Position numbers and translations under genes: made by a program | Notes under the pieces: generated by a model | Databases searched by the model: none | Told to the model about the DNA's origin: nothing | The model's input: the letters and a program-made list of their open reading frames with translations, nothing else | NCBI GenBank assembly: GCA_964598425.1 | Contig: CAZRBV010000016.1 | Span: 1 to 61,772, forward strand | Direction of reading: 5' to 3' | Origin: UBA12567 sp964598425 | Lineage (GTDB): Bacteria > Planctomycetota > Phycisphaerae > Phycisphaerales > SM1A02 | Length of the DNA: 61,772 nucleotides | Shown here: positions 44,385 through 51,601 of the stretch, one piece after another | Numbering within the stretch: position 1 is the first letter of the stretch | How the letters are laid out: each line of letters starts with the position of its first letter

Positions 44385-45850
44385 GAGGATGATTCCTTGG
44401 ATTCGGAAGCCAGTGCTGGGAGCGCCCCGGATGTCCAGCCGCCGCCGAGCGAGCGATACAGCTCGATCATGGTCTCTGCGCACAGACCCTGGGATTGAGC
44501 CAGAGAGTCCTCTGCTTCCAGCAGGCTCTCCTGCACGGTGATGACTGTGAGGAAATCGGTCACCCCGTGTTCATACTGCTGGAGCGAGAGCTCATAAGCG
44601 ACCCGCGCTTCGGCTGCGGCCTCTGCGAGCTTGTCTCGCTGCCTGGCGCTGAGCGTAAACCCAGCCAAGCTGCTCTCAACCTCACCGATTGCCTGAATGA
44701 CAGTCTGCTCGTAGGTGAGGAGGGCTTGCCGAGTCAGCGCCTCCTGCTGATTGACGACCGATTGCAGTCTGCCGCCATTGAAGATGTCCCACGAAAGTGC
44801 TGGCCCAGCTGAGTAGGCGCGGCTTGCCCATTGAAAGAGATCGCTGAAGTTTGAGGCGCCGAATCCAAACTCGCCAGTGAGCGTGAGCTTTGGGTACAGG
44901 TTGGCGGTTGCCTGGCCGATACGAGCCGTTGCGGCGGCGAGTTCCCGCTCTGCAGCGCGGACATCGGGCCTGCGCCTGAGGAGATCGGCGGGAATGCCAA
45001 CAGCCAGCGATGCGGGAACAACAGGGATCCCACCCAGTTCGGGGATTGCCTTGGCGAGTGGCCCAGGGGTGGTCCCAAGAAGCAAGGCGAGATTCGCAGT
45101 CTCACTTGCCATGGTCGATCCGAGTTCAGGAACCAACGCTTCGGTGGCTGCCAGCTGTGCTTTCGCCTGTGCGAGTTTGGACTCAGTTTCGGTTCCAGCA
45201 TCCACCTGGCTTTGCACAAGCGAGACAAACCTCTTCTGGGATGCGATGTCCTTGTTGACTATTGCAAGTCTTGCTTGAAGCGTTCGAATGGCGATATACG
45301 ACGACGCGACCTCGGCGCGAATCGTAACGATCGCATATCGCCAGTCTTCCACGGAAGCCTGGAGATCGCCGGTGGCCGCTTCGATGGCGCGGGAGATCCT
45401 CCCAAAGAGGTCGATCTCCCACGAGGCATCGAGGCCAACCTGCCATGAGCTGGTTGGTGTTCCGCCGAGCGAGAATCCTGTATCGGAAAAATCCTCACCC
45501 GGAACACGGTCTCTGCTGTACGAAGCCAACGCGCCGATATCCGGGTAGAGGTCAGCCGAGGCGATGCCGTACTGAGCGCGATACTGATCAATTCTCTCGA
45601 CAGCGATTCGGAGATTGAAGTTGTCGAGTGTCGCCTGAGCCATCAAGGCGTCAAGTACCGGGTCATCAAACAATTCCCACCAAATGGCTGGCTCCTGCGG
45701 CGACGCATCCTCCGCGGAGTCAGTCCATGCATACCGATCGGGCAGCGGCATTTGCGGTGGCTCGTAGTTGGGGCCGACCTTGCATCCACCTGCTGCCAGC
45801 ATGAGTATCGCGGCGCAGTGCCGTTTCAATTTCAATCGCATGTGCGGCAT
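44381..45850 (-). CDS. Outer-membrane efflux factor (TolC/OprM/NodT family lipoprotein)
   Basis: A 489-residue protein with lipobox LAAGGCKVGPNYEPP, the standard OprM-type start. It has the tandem outer-membrane efflux repeats: WWELFDDPVLDALMAQATLDNFNL and DASWEIDLFGRISRAIEAA in the first, RPDVRAAERELAAATARIG and PALSWDIFNGGRLQSVVNQQEAL in the second. As a trimer it forms the exit duct for the RND pump encoded downstream. The gene order factor-adaptor-pump with two ATGA overlaps marks a single operon. The start could also be ATG 45841. Confidence 0.93.
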   Translation of the reverse strand: MPHMRLKLKRHCAAILMLAAGGCKVGPNYEPPQMPLPDRYAWTDSAEDASPQEPAIWWELFDDPVLDALMAQATLDNFNLRIAVERIDQYRAQYGIASADLYPDIGALASYSRDRVPGEDFSDTGFSLGGTPTSSWQVGLDASWEIDLFGRISRAIEAATGDLQASVEDWRYAIVTIRAEVASSYIAIRTLQARLAIVNKDIASQKRFVSLVQSQVDAGTETESKLAQAKAQLAATEALVPELGSTMASETANLALLLGTTPGPLAKAIPELGGIPVVPASLAVGIPADLLRRRPDVRAAERELAAATARIGQATANLYPKLTLTGEFGFGASNFSDLFQWASRAYSAGPALSWDIFNGGRLQSVVNQQEALTRQALLTYEQTVIQAIGEVESSLAGFTLSARQRDKLAEAAAEARVAYELSLQQYEHGVTDFLTVITVQESLLEAEDSLAQSQGLCAETMIELYRSLGGGWTSGALPALASESKESSS

Positions 45851-45896
45851 GAGAACAGAATCAGCGGCCCCGGACAACCGACACACGGGTATGAAT

Positions 45897-46616
45897 TCAG
45901 TCGAGAATTGGTGTCAGGTCGGTTCCTGGCTCGACTTCGATTGTGTCTTTGCCGGATCTGAAGATCCTGGCCGACGCACCGATCAACTCAACTGATGAGT
46001 CTGAACATCGCAGGAACGAACCCTCTCGCAGGCCGATGACTGGAATGTCATTCATCTCGTGATATTCACGCAGCCGATCGTCTCGCGTCTCACCAAAGTG
46101 CTCCGCGAAGGTGCCGTCCTCAAGGCGTACCCACGTGGATCCGCTGAAGTAGTGAGCATTTACCTGGAAGTGCACAAGTCCGAGTGTTGCAAATGACTCG
46201 GGCCGCGAAATGGGCATGTCGTTGGTTGTCTGCATGGTTGGGCACGCGACATTGGTTCCGGCGCTGACGCCCATGTATGGGATGCCGCCATCGAGGACGC
46301 GGGCCCGAATAGCATTCATCGCGCCGGACCGCTGAAGTTCCCATGTCAGGCGAAACGTGTTGCCACCGCCGACCGAGATGGCCTCTGCGTTGTTGATGGC
46401 CTCAATCGGATCTTCAAACGTGTGAATACCGACGAGTTCGTAGCCGGCGTCGAGTCCGCGCTCGATCATGAGCGAGACGTATGCGCCGTGATCATCGAGT
46501 GCCCACGGGATGAACAGTATCTGCTTGACATCACCGAAGTGCCGCCGCATTTCATCGATGTACAGCGCCTTACGTTCATCGGTCCGTATACCGCCGCTAC
46601 CAAGGAGTGCTCGCAT
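45897..46616 (-). CDS. pepE: Dipeptidase E (peptidase S51)
   Basis: A 239-residue aspartyl dipeptidase. Family blocks are RALLGSGGIRTDERKALYID, ILFIPWALDDHGAYV, EAISVGGGNTFRLTWELQ, the nucleophile Ser in PYMGVSAGTNVACPTMQTTND, and LVHFQVNAHYFSG carrying the catalytic His. It cleaves Asp-Xaa dipeptides in the cytoplasm. It lies 46 bp upstream of the efflux operon on the same strand and might be cotranscribed, although no functional link is apparent. Confidence 0.92.
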   Translation of the reverse strand: MRALLGSGGIRTDERKALYIDEMRRHFGDVKQILFIPWALDDHGAYVSLMIERGLDAGYELVGIHTFEDPIEAINNAEAISVGGGNTFRLTWELQRSGAMNAIRARVLDGGIPYMGVSAGTNVACPTMQTTNDMPISRPESFATLGLVHFQVNAHYFSGSTWVRLEDGTFAEHFGETRDDRLREYHEMNDIPVIGLREGSFLRCSDSSVELIGASARIFRSGKDTIEVEPGTDLTPILD

Positions 46617-46636
46617 GGCTACAGCCTACGAGATAG

Positions 46637-47404
46637 TTAGAAATCACGACGAGCCAGATGGCGATCCGCGAAGTACAGCATGATCAGCGACACGGCAATG
46701 AGCCCGCCGGCTGTCCACCACGGATAGTTGCCATTGTGAATGCCCATGAAAACGCGGACATCTATGAGCGCGAAGGGACTCCACTGGTTTATGCCCTCGA
46801 CGAGGTACATCGCGAAGGAGACGAGCGCAAACCCCACAACCGCTGCTCCAGCCGTAAGTTGGTGAGCCGACCAGGCCGAGATCAGTGTTGTGAAGGACAC
46901 CAGCGCCCAGAGAAAGATGCTCATAAAGAGCGAGGAAACCAACACTTCGCCCCAACCGATGTATTCGCCCACGCCCCTGCTGATCCAGACGGCGGAAATC
47001 GAACTGACAAAGACTGGGACAGCGATGAATGCGGTCAACATGAGATGCCTGACAAGCAGTACTCGACGCCGTGATACCGGTCTCGAGAAGAGAAACTCTG
47101 CCGTTCGCTGATCGGACTCGCGAGCGATGACGCCACTTCCAATAAACGCAATGGCGGCGACGCCAAAGAGGCTGCATCCCTTGAACCATTGCTGCACGGC
47201 GAGGTAAGGCCAATACCCAGCGTGTTCCATGGCCTTGAGAAGTTCCTGAATCGCGTCGAACGGAACGAGCTTGGCGATTGCGGGCATGTTGTCCCGGAAT
47301 CGCGGCCAGTACAGGATGGCAGCAACCATTGCAGCTTCAAGGATGACGAAGTACCCGAGTGCAATCCACCAACTGGTCTTGAGAAACTGTCTCCAGAGAC
47401 TCAT
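46637..47404 (-). CDS. ABC-2 type transporter permease
   Basis: A 255-residue integral membrane protein with six predicted segments, including WIALGYFVILEAAMVAAILYW, LFGVAAIAFIGSGVIA, VLVSSLFMSIFLWALVSFTT and the last ALIAV-type helix. It carries the cytoplasmic loop ARESDQRTAEFLFSRPVSRRRVLLVRHL characteristic of ABC-2/NosY-like exporters. Its ATG overlaps the ATPase stop by 4 bp. The substrate is unknown; lipids, antibiotics and polymers are all precedented. Confidence 0.85.
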   Translation of the reverse strand: MSLWRQFLKTSWWIALGYFVILEAAMVAAILYWPRFRDNMPAIAKLVPFDAIQELLKAMEHAGYWPYLAVQQWFKGCSLFGVAAIAFIGSGVIARESDQRTAEFLFSRPVSRRRVLLVRHLMLTAFIAVPVFVSSISAVWISRGVGEYIGWGEVLVSSLFMSIFLWALVSFTTLISAWSAHQLTAGAAVVGFALVSFAMYLVEGINQWSPFALIDVRVFMGIHNGNYPWWTAGGLIAVSLIMLYFADRHLARRDF

Positions 47405-48282
47405 GGGGTCGGCTCCGCGTACAGGGCGCCGAATACTTCGTCCAGAGAACCATCTCCCGTGCGAATGGATGCAATGGGAAGATGCGCGACGGCCGCCAAT
47501 ACTTCTTCAGGCGACCCTTCGTGAAGCAGAGTCCAGTTGGTGCCGCCGCCGGACCAGCGCCAGCCAGCATGGTGCGGGAGCGATTCCTCGGTCGCGGGGG
47601 ATCTCAGCGTGATGTGAACGAGCCGCCCAGCTTCGGCCAGCAGCGTGCCGGTCGGTCCCTCCCGGAGAACCGATCCGTTTCGCAGGAAAATCACACGATC
47701 GCACAGCCGCTCAGTGCTGATCAAATCATGCGACGAACACAGAACGGCGCGACCCGAGTCTGCCGCGCTGCGCAGGAGCGACACGGCGATGCGCCGAGCG
47801 GCAGGATCAAATGCTTCCATGGGTTCATCCATGATGAGAAGGGGGGCGCCTGACGAAATCGCTTGCGCGAGAAGCACCTTGCGTTTCATGCCGTGGCTCA
47901 GTGCGCCAACGCGGCGGCGCTTTGGTACACCCAACTCATCGAGCAACGTCAGTCCAAGATTCTCGTCGGCATTGGGATGGAAGCCAATGGCGAATCTCAG
48001 CAGTTCGCCAGCGCGGAGGCGGTGATACAAAGCTGTTTCGCTTGGCGAGTATCCGATCTGACGGCGGGCAGCGAGCGAGTGCGAGATGGCGTCTACATTC
48101 CCGACTCTGATTGTGCCGCCGTCTGGATGCACGGCACCAATGACACACTTGAGCAGCGTTGTCTTTCCTGCGCCGTTTGGGCCGACAAGTCCGACAATCT
48201 CGCGCTGGCCGACGTCCAGAGATACGCCCCGGAGTACCTGCACCTGACCAAAGGACTTCTGAAGTGTGCGAATGGACAGCAT
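47401..48282 (-). CDS. ABC transporter ATP-binding protein (ABC-2 exporter partner)
   Basis: A 293-residue ATPase. Walker A GLVGPNGAGKTTLLKC, signature ALSHGMKRKVLLAQAI (SHGMK in place of LSGGQ), Walker B LLIMDEPMEAFDP (P-M-E-A in place of the usual PTSGLD), and switch SSHDL. The ~75-residue tail after the ATPase (HITLRSPATEESLPHHAG...GSPEEVLAAVAHLP) resembles the C-terminal regulatory extension of drug/antibiotic exporters. ATG 48282 begins a normal core; upstream in-frame codons overlap the tag promoter region. It pairs with the permease downstream. Confidence 0.9.
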   Translation of the reverse strand: MLSIRTLQKSFGQVQVLRGVSLDVGQREIVGLVGPNGAGKTTLLKCVIGAVHPDGGTIRVGNVDAISHSLAARRQIGYSPSETALYHRLRAGELLRFAIGFHPNADENLGLTLLDELGVPKRRRVGALSHGMKRKVLLAQAISSGAPLLIMDEPMEAFDPAARRIAVSLLRSAADSGRAVLCSSHDLISTERLCDRVIFLRNGSVLREGPTGTLLAEAGRLVHITLRSPATEESLPHHAGWRWSGGGTNWTLLHEGSPEEVLAAVAHLPIASIRTGDGSLDEVFGALYAEPTP

Positions 48283-48326
48283 CAGGCGGGCAGCGTAGCG
48301 TGGGCGGTGGCCTACAATCGAGTTGA

Positions 48327-48926
48327 ATGCCCACACAGCTATTGACGGCGAGATGTTCCTGGTGCGGTACCGACCCGCAATATGTCGCCTATCACGATGA
48401 GGAATGGGGCGTGCCTGTCCGTTGCGACGAGGCACTTTTTGAGAAGTTGACGCTCGATACCTTTCAGTCCGGTCTGTCGTGGCTAGTCGTGCTTCGCAAG
48501 CGATCCGCCATGATCAAACGGCTGCAACTCCGTGAGCCAGCCAAGCTGGCTCGCTGGACGCCTGCCAGAGTCGAACGGGCGTTGCAGGACTCCGGAATCA
48601 TTCGGAACCGCACCAAGGTTGAGGCTGCGGTCAACAACGCCAGGTTGTTTGTCGAGCTGCAAACTCGGGGGCAGTCATTGTCCGAGCTGCTGTGGTCGCA
48701 CGTTGACGGCGAGACCATCGTGAATCACTGGAAGCGCGACGATCAGATTCCGGCGCGTACTCCACAAGGGGATGCCATGTCCAGGACGCTCAAGTCGCTG
48801 GGATTCAAGTGGACCGGCCCGACCGTCTGTTATGCCTTTATGCAGGCTGTTGGGATGGTGAATGACCACCTCGTGTCATGCCCGCGGCACGCCCAGTGCG
48901 GCAAATCACCCGTCGGGTCGATATGA
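48327..48926 (+). CDS. tag: DNA-3-methyladenine glycosylase I
   Basis: A 199-residue Tag enzyme that removes 3-methyladenine from DNA. It starts RCSWCGTDPQYVAYHDEEWG, whose Cys and His bind zinc, followed by LFEKLTLDTFQSGLSWLVVLRKR and FKWTGPTVCYAFMQAVGMVNDH with the C-terminal zinc ligands in CPRHAQC. The final codons (KSPVGSI and stop) coincide with the first copy of a direct repeat that also provides the ribosome-binding site of the next gene. Confidence 0.96.
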   Translation: MPTQLLTARCSWCGTDPQYVAYHDEEWGVPVRCDEALFEKLTLDTFQSGLSWLVVLRKRSAMIKRLQLREPAKLARWTPARVERALQDSGIIRNRTKVEAAVNNARLFVELQTRGQSLSELLWSHVDGETIVNHWKRDDQIPARTPQGDAMSRTLKSLGFKWTGPTVCYAFMQAVGMVNDHLVSCPRHAQCGKSPVGSI

Positions 48927-48930
48927 GGTC
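48903..48930 (+). repeat. Direct repeat copy 1 overlapping the tag stop and carrying the next gene's RBS
   Basis: This ~28-base segment recurs at 49954-49981 with two or three differences; the first 21 bases are identical. It contains the small palindrome ACCCG-T-CGGGT and ends in GAGG (48925-48928), which lies 6 nt before ATG 48935. Confidence 0.85.
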
Positions 48931-48934
48931 TCAT

Positions 48935-49909
48935 ATGAAGTGCTTGTGTATTCCGTTGGTTCTGCTTGCCGCTGGCATCGAGGGCTGCGGTCTGTCGCTG
49001 TCGCAGAATTACACATGCACGCTGCCCGGTGGCGATGCGTCCGGGCGATTGGTGTTTGGGGTGCAGCGATCTGATGTGGCCAAGGTTGTCGTATTGAACA
49101 CGACCGGCGTGTCATCGATCGATGTCTTCGACGCCGAAATGGAGCGATTCGACGGCTATCTGAACGACGGCCTCGTGCCGATCGGAAAGTCAGCATCACG
49201 GGACAAGGGGCAGGGAAAGAAGCAGGCGGCGGACCTCGCTGCGATTCACGGTGCCAGCCTCGTGGTAGTGGAGATCAGAGATCCACCGCCGTATGAGAAG
49301 ACGATTGAGACACACGTACCGACACTGACAACCGAATCTGTTCGCGTTGATGGCACGACGGATTTCAAGGGCAACATCACCCGGATTGGCTGGGGGTCAG
49401 GTACAACCGACATTTGGGTGGACCCGTATTGTGTCGAATGCCGCTTGTGGGCCCAGCGGTCATGGCCGCCACTTTTCGGCGTGTATTTCAGGAACGAGCT
49501 GCGTGCCTTCCGTGGTTTCGAAGAAACTCCCTTCTGGCCAACGATGAAGTCAGCACACGACCGATGGCGACTTCGGCACCCCGGCGAGCCGCCGCCGCCC
49601 CAGGGTGCCGAAGTGGACCGAATCATTTCCGGCAGCGCTGCCGAACAGATTGGACTACGGTTCCAAGACATTCTGCTGACGATTGATGGGCAGGAGATTG
49701 CAGACGAGTCGGTAGCGCGATCTGCTATTGCTGCGGGTGCAGGCCACGAAGTTGAGATCGTTGTGATGCGCCGGTTCGGCCGCGCAGCAGACGACGAAGC
49801 TGCTGGCTGGACCGTGACGTCTCCAGAGAACCCGCTCTTTCAGGACGACACGCCATCGCCCTGGCGTCAATTGACCCGGCGAGTGATGTATCCCCATGGG
49901 ACATCGTGA
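48935..49909 (+). CDS. Lipoprotein with C-terminal PDZ domain
   Basis: A 324-residue lipoprotein (signal MKCLCIPLVLLAAGIEGC, Cys18). Residues ~20-200 are unrecognised and contain basic and aromatic strands (VVVLNTTGVSSIDVFDAEME, WVDPYCVECRLWAQRSWPP). About residues 225-290 form a PDZ domain (GAEVDRIISGSAAEQIGLRFQDILLTIDGQEI, HEVEIVVMRR). PDZ domains bind protein C-termini, so a scaffolding or protease-adaptor role in the envelope is possible. ATG 48935 has a GAGG 6 nt upstream inside the direct repeat; ATG 48923 overlaps the tag stop and has a poorer signal. It is bounded by the two repeat copies. Confidence 0.78.
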   Translation: MKCLCIPLVLLAAGIEGCGLSLSQNYTCTLPGGDASGRLVFGVQRSDVAKVVVLNTTGVSSIDVFDAEMERFDGYLNDGLVPIGKSASRDKGQGKKQAADLAAIHGASLVVVEIRDPPPYEKTIETHVPTLTTESVRVDGTTDFKGNITRIGWGSGTTDIWVDPYCVECRLWAQRSWPPLFGVYFRNELRAFRGFEETPFWPTMKSAHDRWRLRHPGEPPPPQGAEVDRIISGSAAEQIGLRFQDILLTIDGQEIADESVARSAIAAGAGHEVEIVVMRRFGRAADDEAAGWTVTSPENPLFQDDTPSPWRQLTRRVMYPHGTS

Positions 49910-49936
49910 TTTACGGCATTCGCAAGTTCTAAGCGC

Positions 49937-49948
49937 CTGTCGCGACAG
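49937..49948. repeat. 12-bp perfect palindrome CTGTCGCGACAG
   Basis: It lies 27 bp after the PDZ lipoprotein stop and just before the second direct repeat copy. There is no loop and no T-run, so it is not a standard terminator. It could be a protein-binding site. Confidence 0.6.
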
Positions 49949-49953
49949 CAGAT

Positions 49954-49981
49954 AAATCACCCGTCGGGTCGATAAGAGGCC
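49954..49981 (+). repeat. Direct repeat copy 2 carrying the RBS of the isoaspartyl peptidase gene
   Basis: Same ~28-base segment as at 48903. Here it is non-coding and ends in GAGG (49976-49979), 4 nt before ATG 49984. Confidence 0.85.
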
Positions 49982-49983
49982 GT

Positions 49984-50877
49984 ATGGGCTGGGCGATTGC
50001 GATTCATGGTGGTGCCGGGGCGATTTTGGAATCGTTGACGGAATCGCACCGCGCCGCGGTTGAGGAGGAGCTGCCAAAGCTCACCGAGATCGGCGCTGCC
50101 ATGTTGCGAGCCGGGGCAGCTGCCCTTGATGTGGTCGAGCAGGCCACCGTGGCACTCGAGGAGTGTGAACTCTTTCAGGCGGGCCGCGGGTCAGTCCTCT
50201 CAGCCGCTGGTACACATGAGCTTGAGGCCTCAATCATGGACGGCACTACAGGGAGCGCTGGCGCAGCCTGTGGACTTCGCACAGTCAGAAACCCGGTGCG
50301 TCTTGCCCGCCAAGTGCTGGAGCGGACGTCGCACGTTTTCATCGGTGGCCGCGGCGCCGAAGATCTCGCCAAGGCGTGGGATCTCGATCGCGTCCCCAAT
50401 GAGTGGTTTACGACCGAGCGGCGGCTCAACGAGCTTCGCCGCTATCTGGCGATGCCCGAGGACGCTCGACCGCACCCGGAGACGGTGGGGGCAGTCGCGT
50501 GTGATGCGCAGGGACGGGTCGCCGCTGCCACATCGACGGGTGGCACGACCGGCAAACTCCCCGGGCGCATCGGAGATGCGCCGCTTATCAATGCGGGAAC
50601 TTGGGCTGACGAACGCCTGGCAGTTTCATGTACTGGCATCGGCGAGAATTTCATACGTGCTGGAGTCGCCCGGATGGTCGGCGCCCGCGTGGAGCTACTT
50701 GGCGAGTCTATTGAACACGCTGCTGTGGCATGTATGAAAACGATGCCAGCGGAGTCAGGGGGTCTGATCGCTGTTGATTGCAGCGGCAACATTGCCCTGC
50801 CCTTCACATCACAAGGCATGTATCGTGGATGGAACACACAATCGGGCGCCTGCGGAATTGGCATCGGCCCAGCTTGA
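49984..50877 (+). CDS. iaaA: Isoaspartyl peptidase / L-asparaginase (Ntn hydrolase)
   Basis: A 297-residue plant-type asparaginase that self-cleaves before Thr167 (HPETVGAVACD), exposing the N-terminal nucleophile. Other blocks are AIAIHGGAGAI at the start, the GRGSVLSAAGTHELEASIMDG substrate loop, AATSTGGTTGKLPGRIGDAPLINAG, and the C-terminal GMYRGW. It removes beta-aspartyl peptides formed by protein ageing and can hydrolyse asparagine. The alpha segment is 166 residues, within the usual range. The start is fixed by the GAGG in the direct repeat 4 nt upstream. Confidence 0.94.
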   Translation: MGWAIAIHGGAGAILESLTESHRAAVEEELPKLTEIGAAMLRAGAAALDVVEQATVALEECELFQAGRGSVLSAAGTHELEASIMDGTTGSAGAACGLRTVRNPVRLARQVLERTSHVFIGGRGAEDLAKAWDLDRVPNEWFTTERRLNELRRYLAMPEDARPHPETVGAVACDAQGRVAAATSTGGTTGKLPGRIGDAPLINAGTWADERLAVSCTGIGENFIRAGVARMVGARVELLGESIEHAAVACMKTMPAESGGLIAVDCSGNIALPFTSQGMYRGWNTQSGACGIGIGPA

Positions 50878-50946
50878 TCTTGTTGGGTGATTCACGCGTA
50901 TCATGCGTGGCATACTCTGCAGAGCAAGGTGCGGCAGGTGAAAGGA

Positions 50947-51549
50947 ATGAGCGTGCATCAACCGGGAAAAGAAATCAGTAAACGGGGCTCGCAAACGCGT
51001 CAGCGACTCATTGATTCGATGCTTGGCCTTGTCAACGAAGGCGGCATGCCGGTCGCCGCGAGCGTTCGTTCGATTGCTCGCCGCGCGGGTGTTACGGAAG
51101 CGGTGCTGTATCGCTACTTTCCGAACAAAGATGCGATGTTCAGAGAAGTGTGGGAGTCTACTCTTGCGCCAATGGTCGATGAGAAGCGGCAGCTTCTAGA
51201 TCAGGCCAGCTGCGATCCGCGACACGTGCTGCGCGACTGGATTCGCATCACCTATGAGCACTTTGACCGCGACCCCGCCGCATTTCATTACGTGTTCCTG
51301 AGTGAAGGAACCGCTGTGTGGCGGGAAGACCCATCCTATGGTGTGCAGGGAGACCTCTTCAGCGAATGGCTCGAGCGAAGCATTGAAAGAGACAGCTTGG
51401 GCCCGCTGCAATGTGTCCGAGCTCGCGACTACTTCGTGGCGATACTTCTTTCGGTACCGCGCCGCATTCGGTCGGACGATCTGAAAGGGCCCGCAGCGGC
51501 ATTCGTCGACGAAACACTCCATGCGGCGTGCCGCCTGCTGGGACTGTGA
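50947..51549 (+). CDS. TetR/AcrR family transcriptional regulator
   Basis: A 200-residue regulator. The HTH is SVRSIARRAGVTEAVLYRYFPNKDAMFREVWE, the canonical TetR form. The C-terminal ligand domain is helical (HVLRDWIRITYEHFDRDPAAFHYVF) and not assignable. ATG 50947 has AAAGGA directly upstream and a weaker AGGTG further off; an earlier in-frame ATG at 50887 gives a non-family leader. It lies between iaaA and ppk1 on the same strand. It may control itself or the ppk1 unit; no clear operator was seen in the ~70-bp gap. Confidence 0.9.
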   Translation: MSVHQPGKEISKRGSQTRQRLIDSMLGLVNEGGMPVAASVRSIARRAGVTEAVLYRYFPNKDAMFREVWESTLAPMVDEKRQLLDQASCDPRHVLRDWIRITYEHFDRDPAAFHYVFLSEGTAVWREDPSYGVQGDLFSEWLERSIERDSLGPLQCVRARDYFVAILLSVPRRIRSDDLKGPAAAFVDETLHAACRLLGL

Positions 51550-51601
51550 CTACCGCGCAGGGCGATTCACGCAGCGCAGGGTCTCAGTAGTGGCTGATAC
51601 A

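Noticed and set aside
46897..47570. The ABC-2 permease/ATPase pair as part of the RND efflux operon
   Set aside because: They are upstream of pepE on the same strand, but nothing beyond shared direction links them to the tripartite pump, which is complete on its own.
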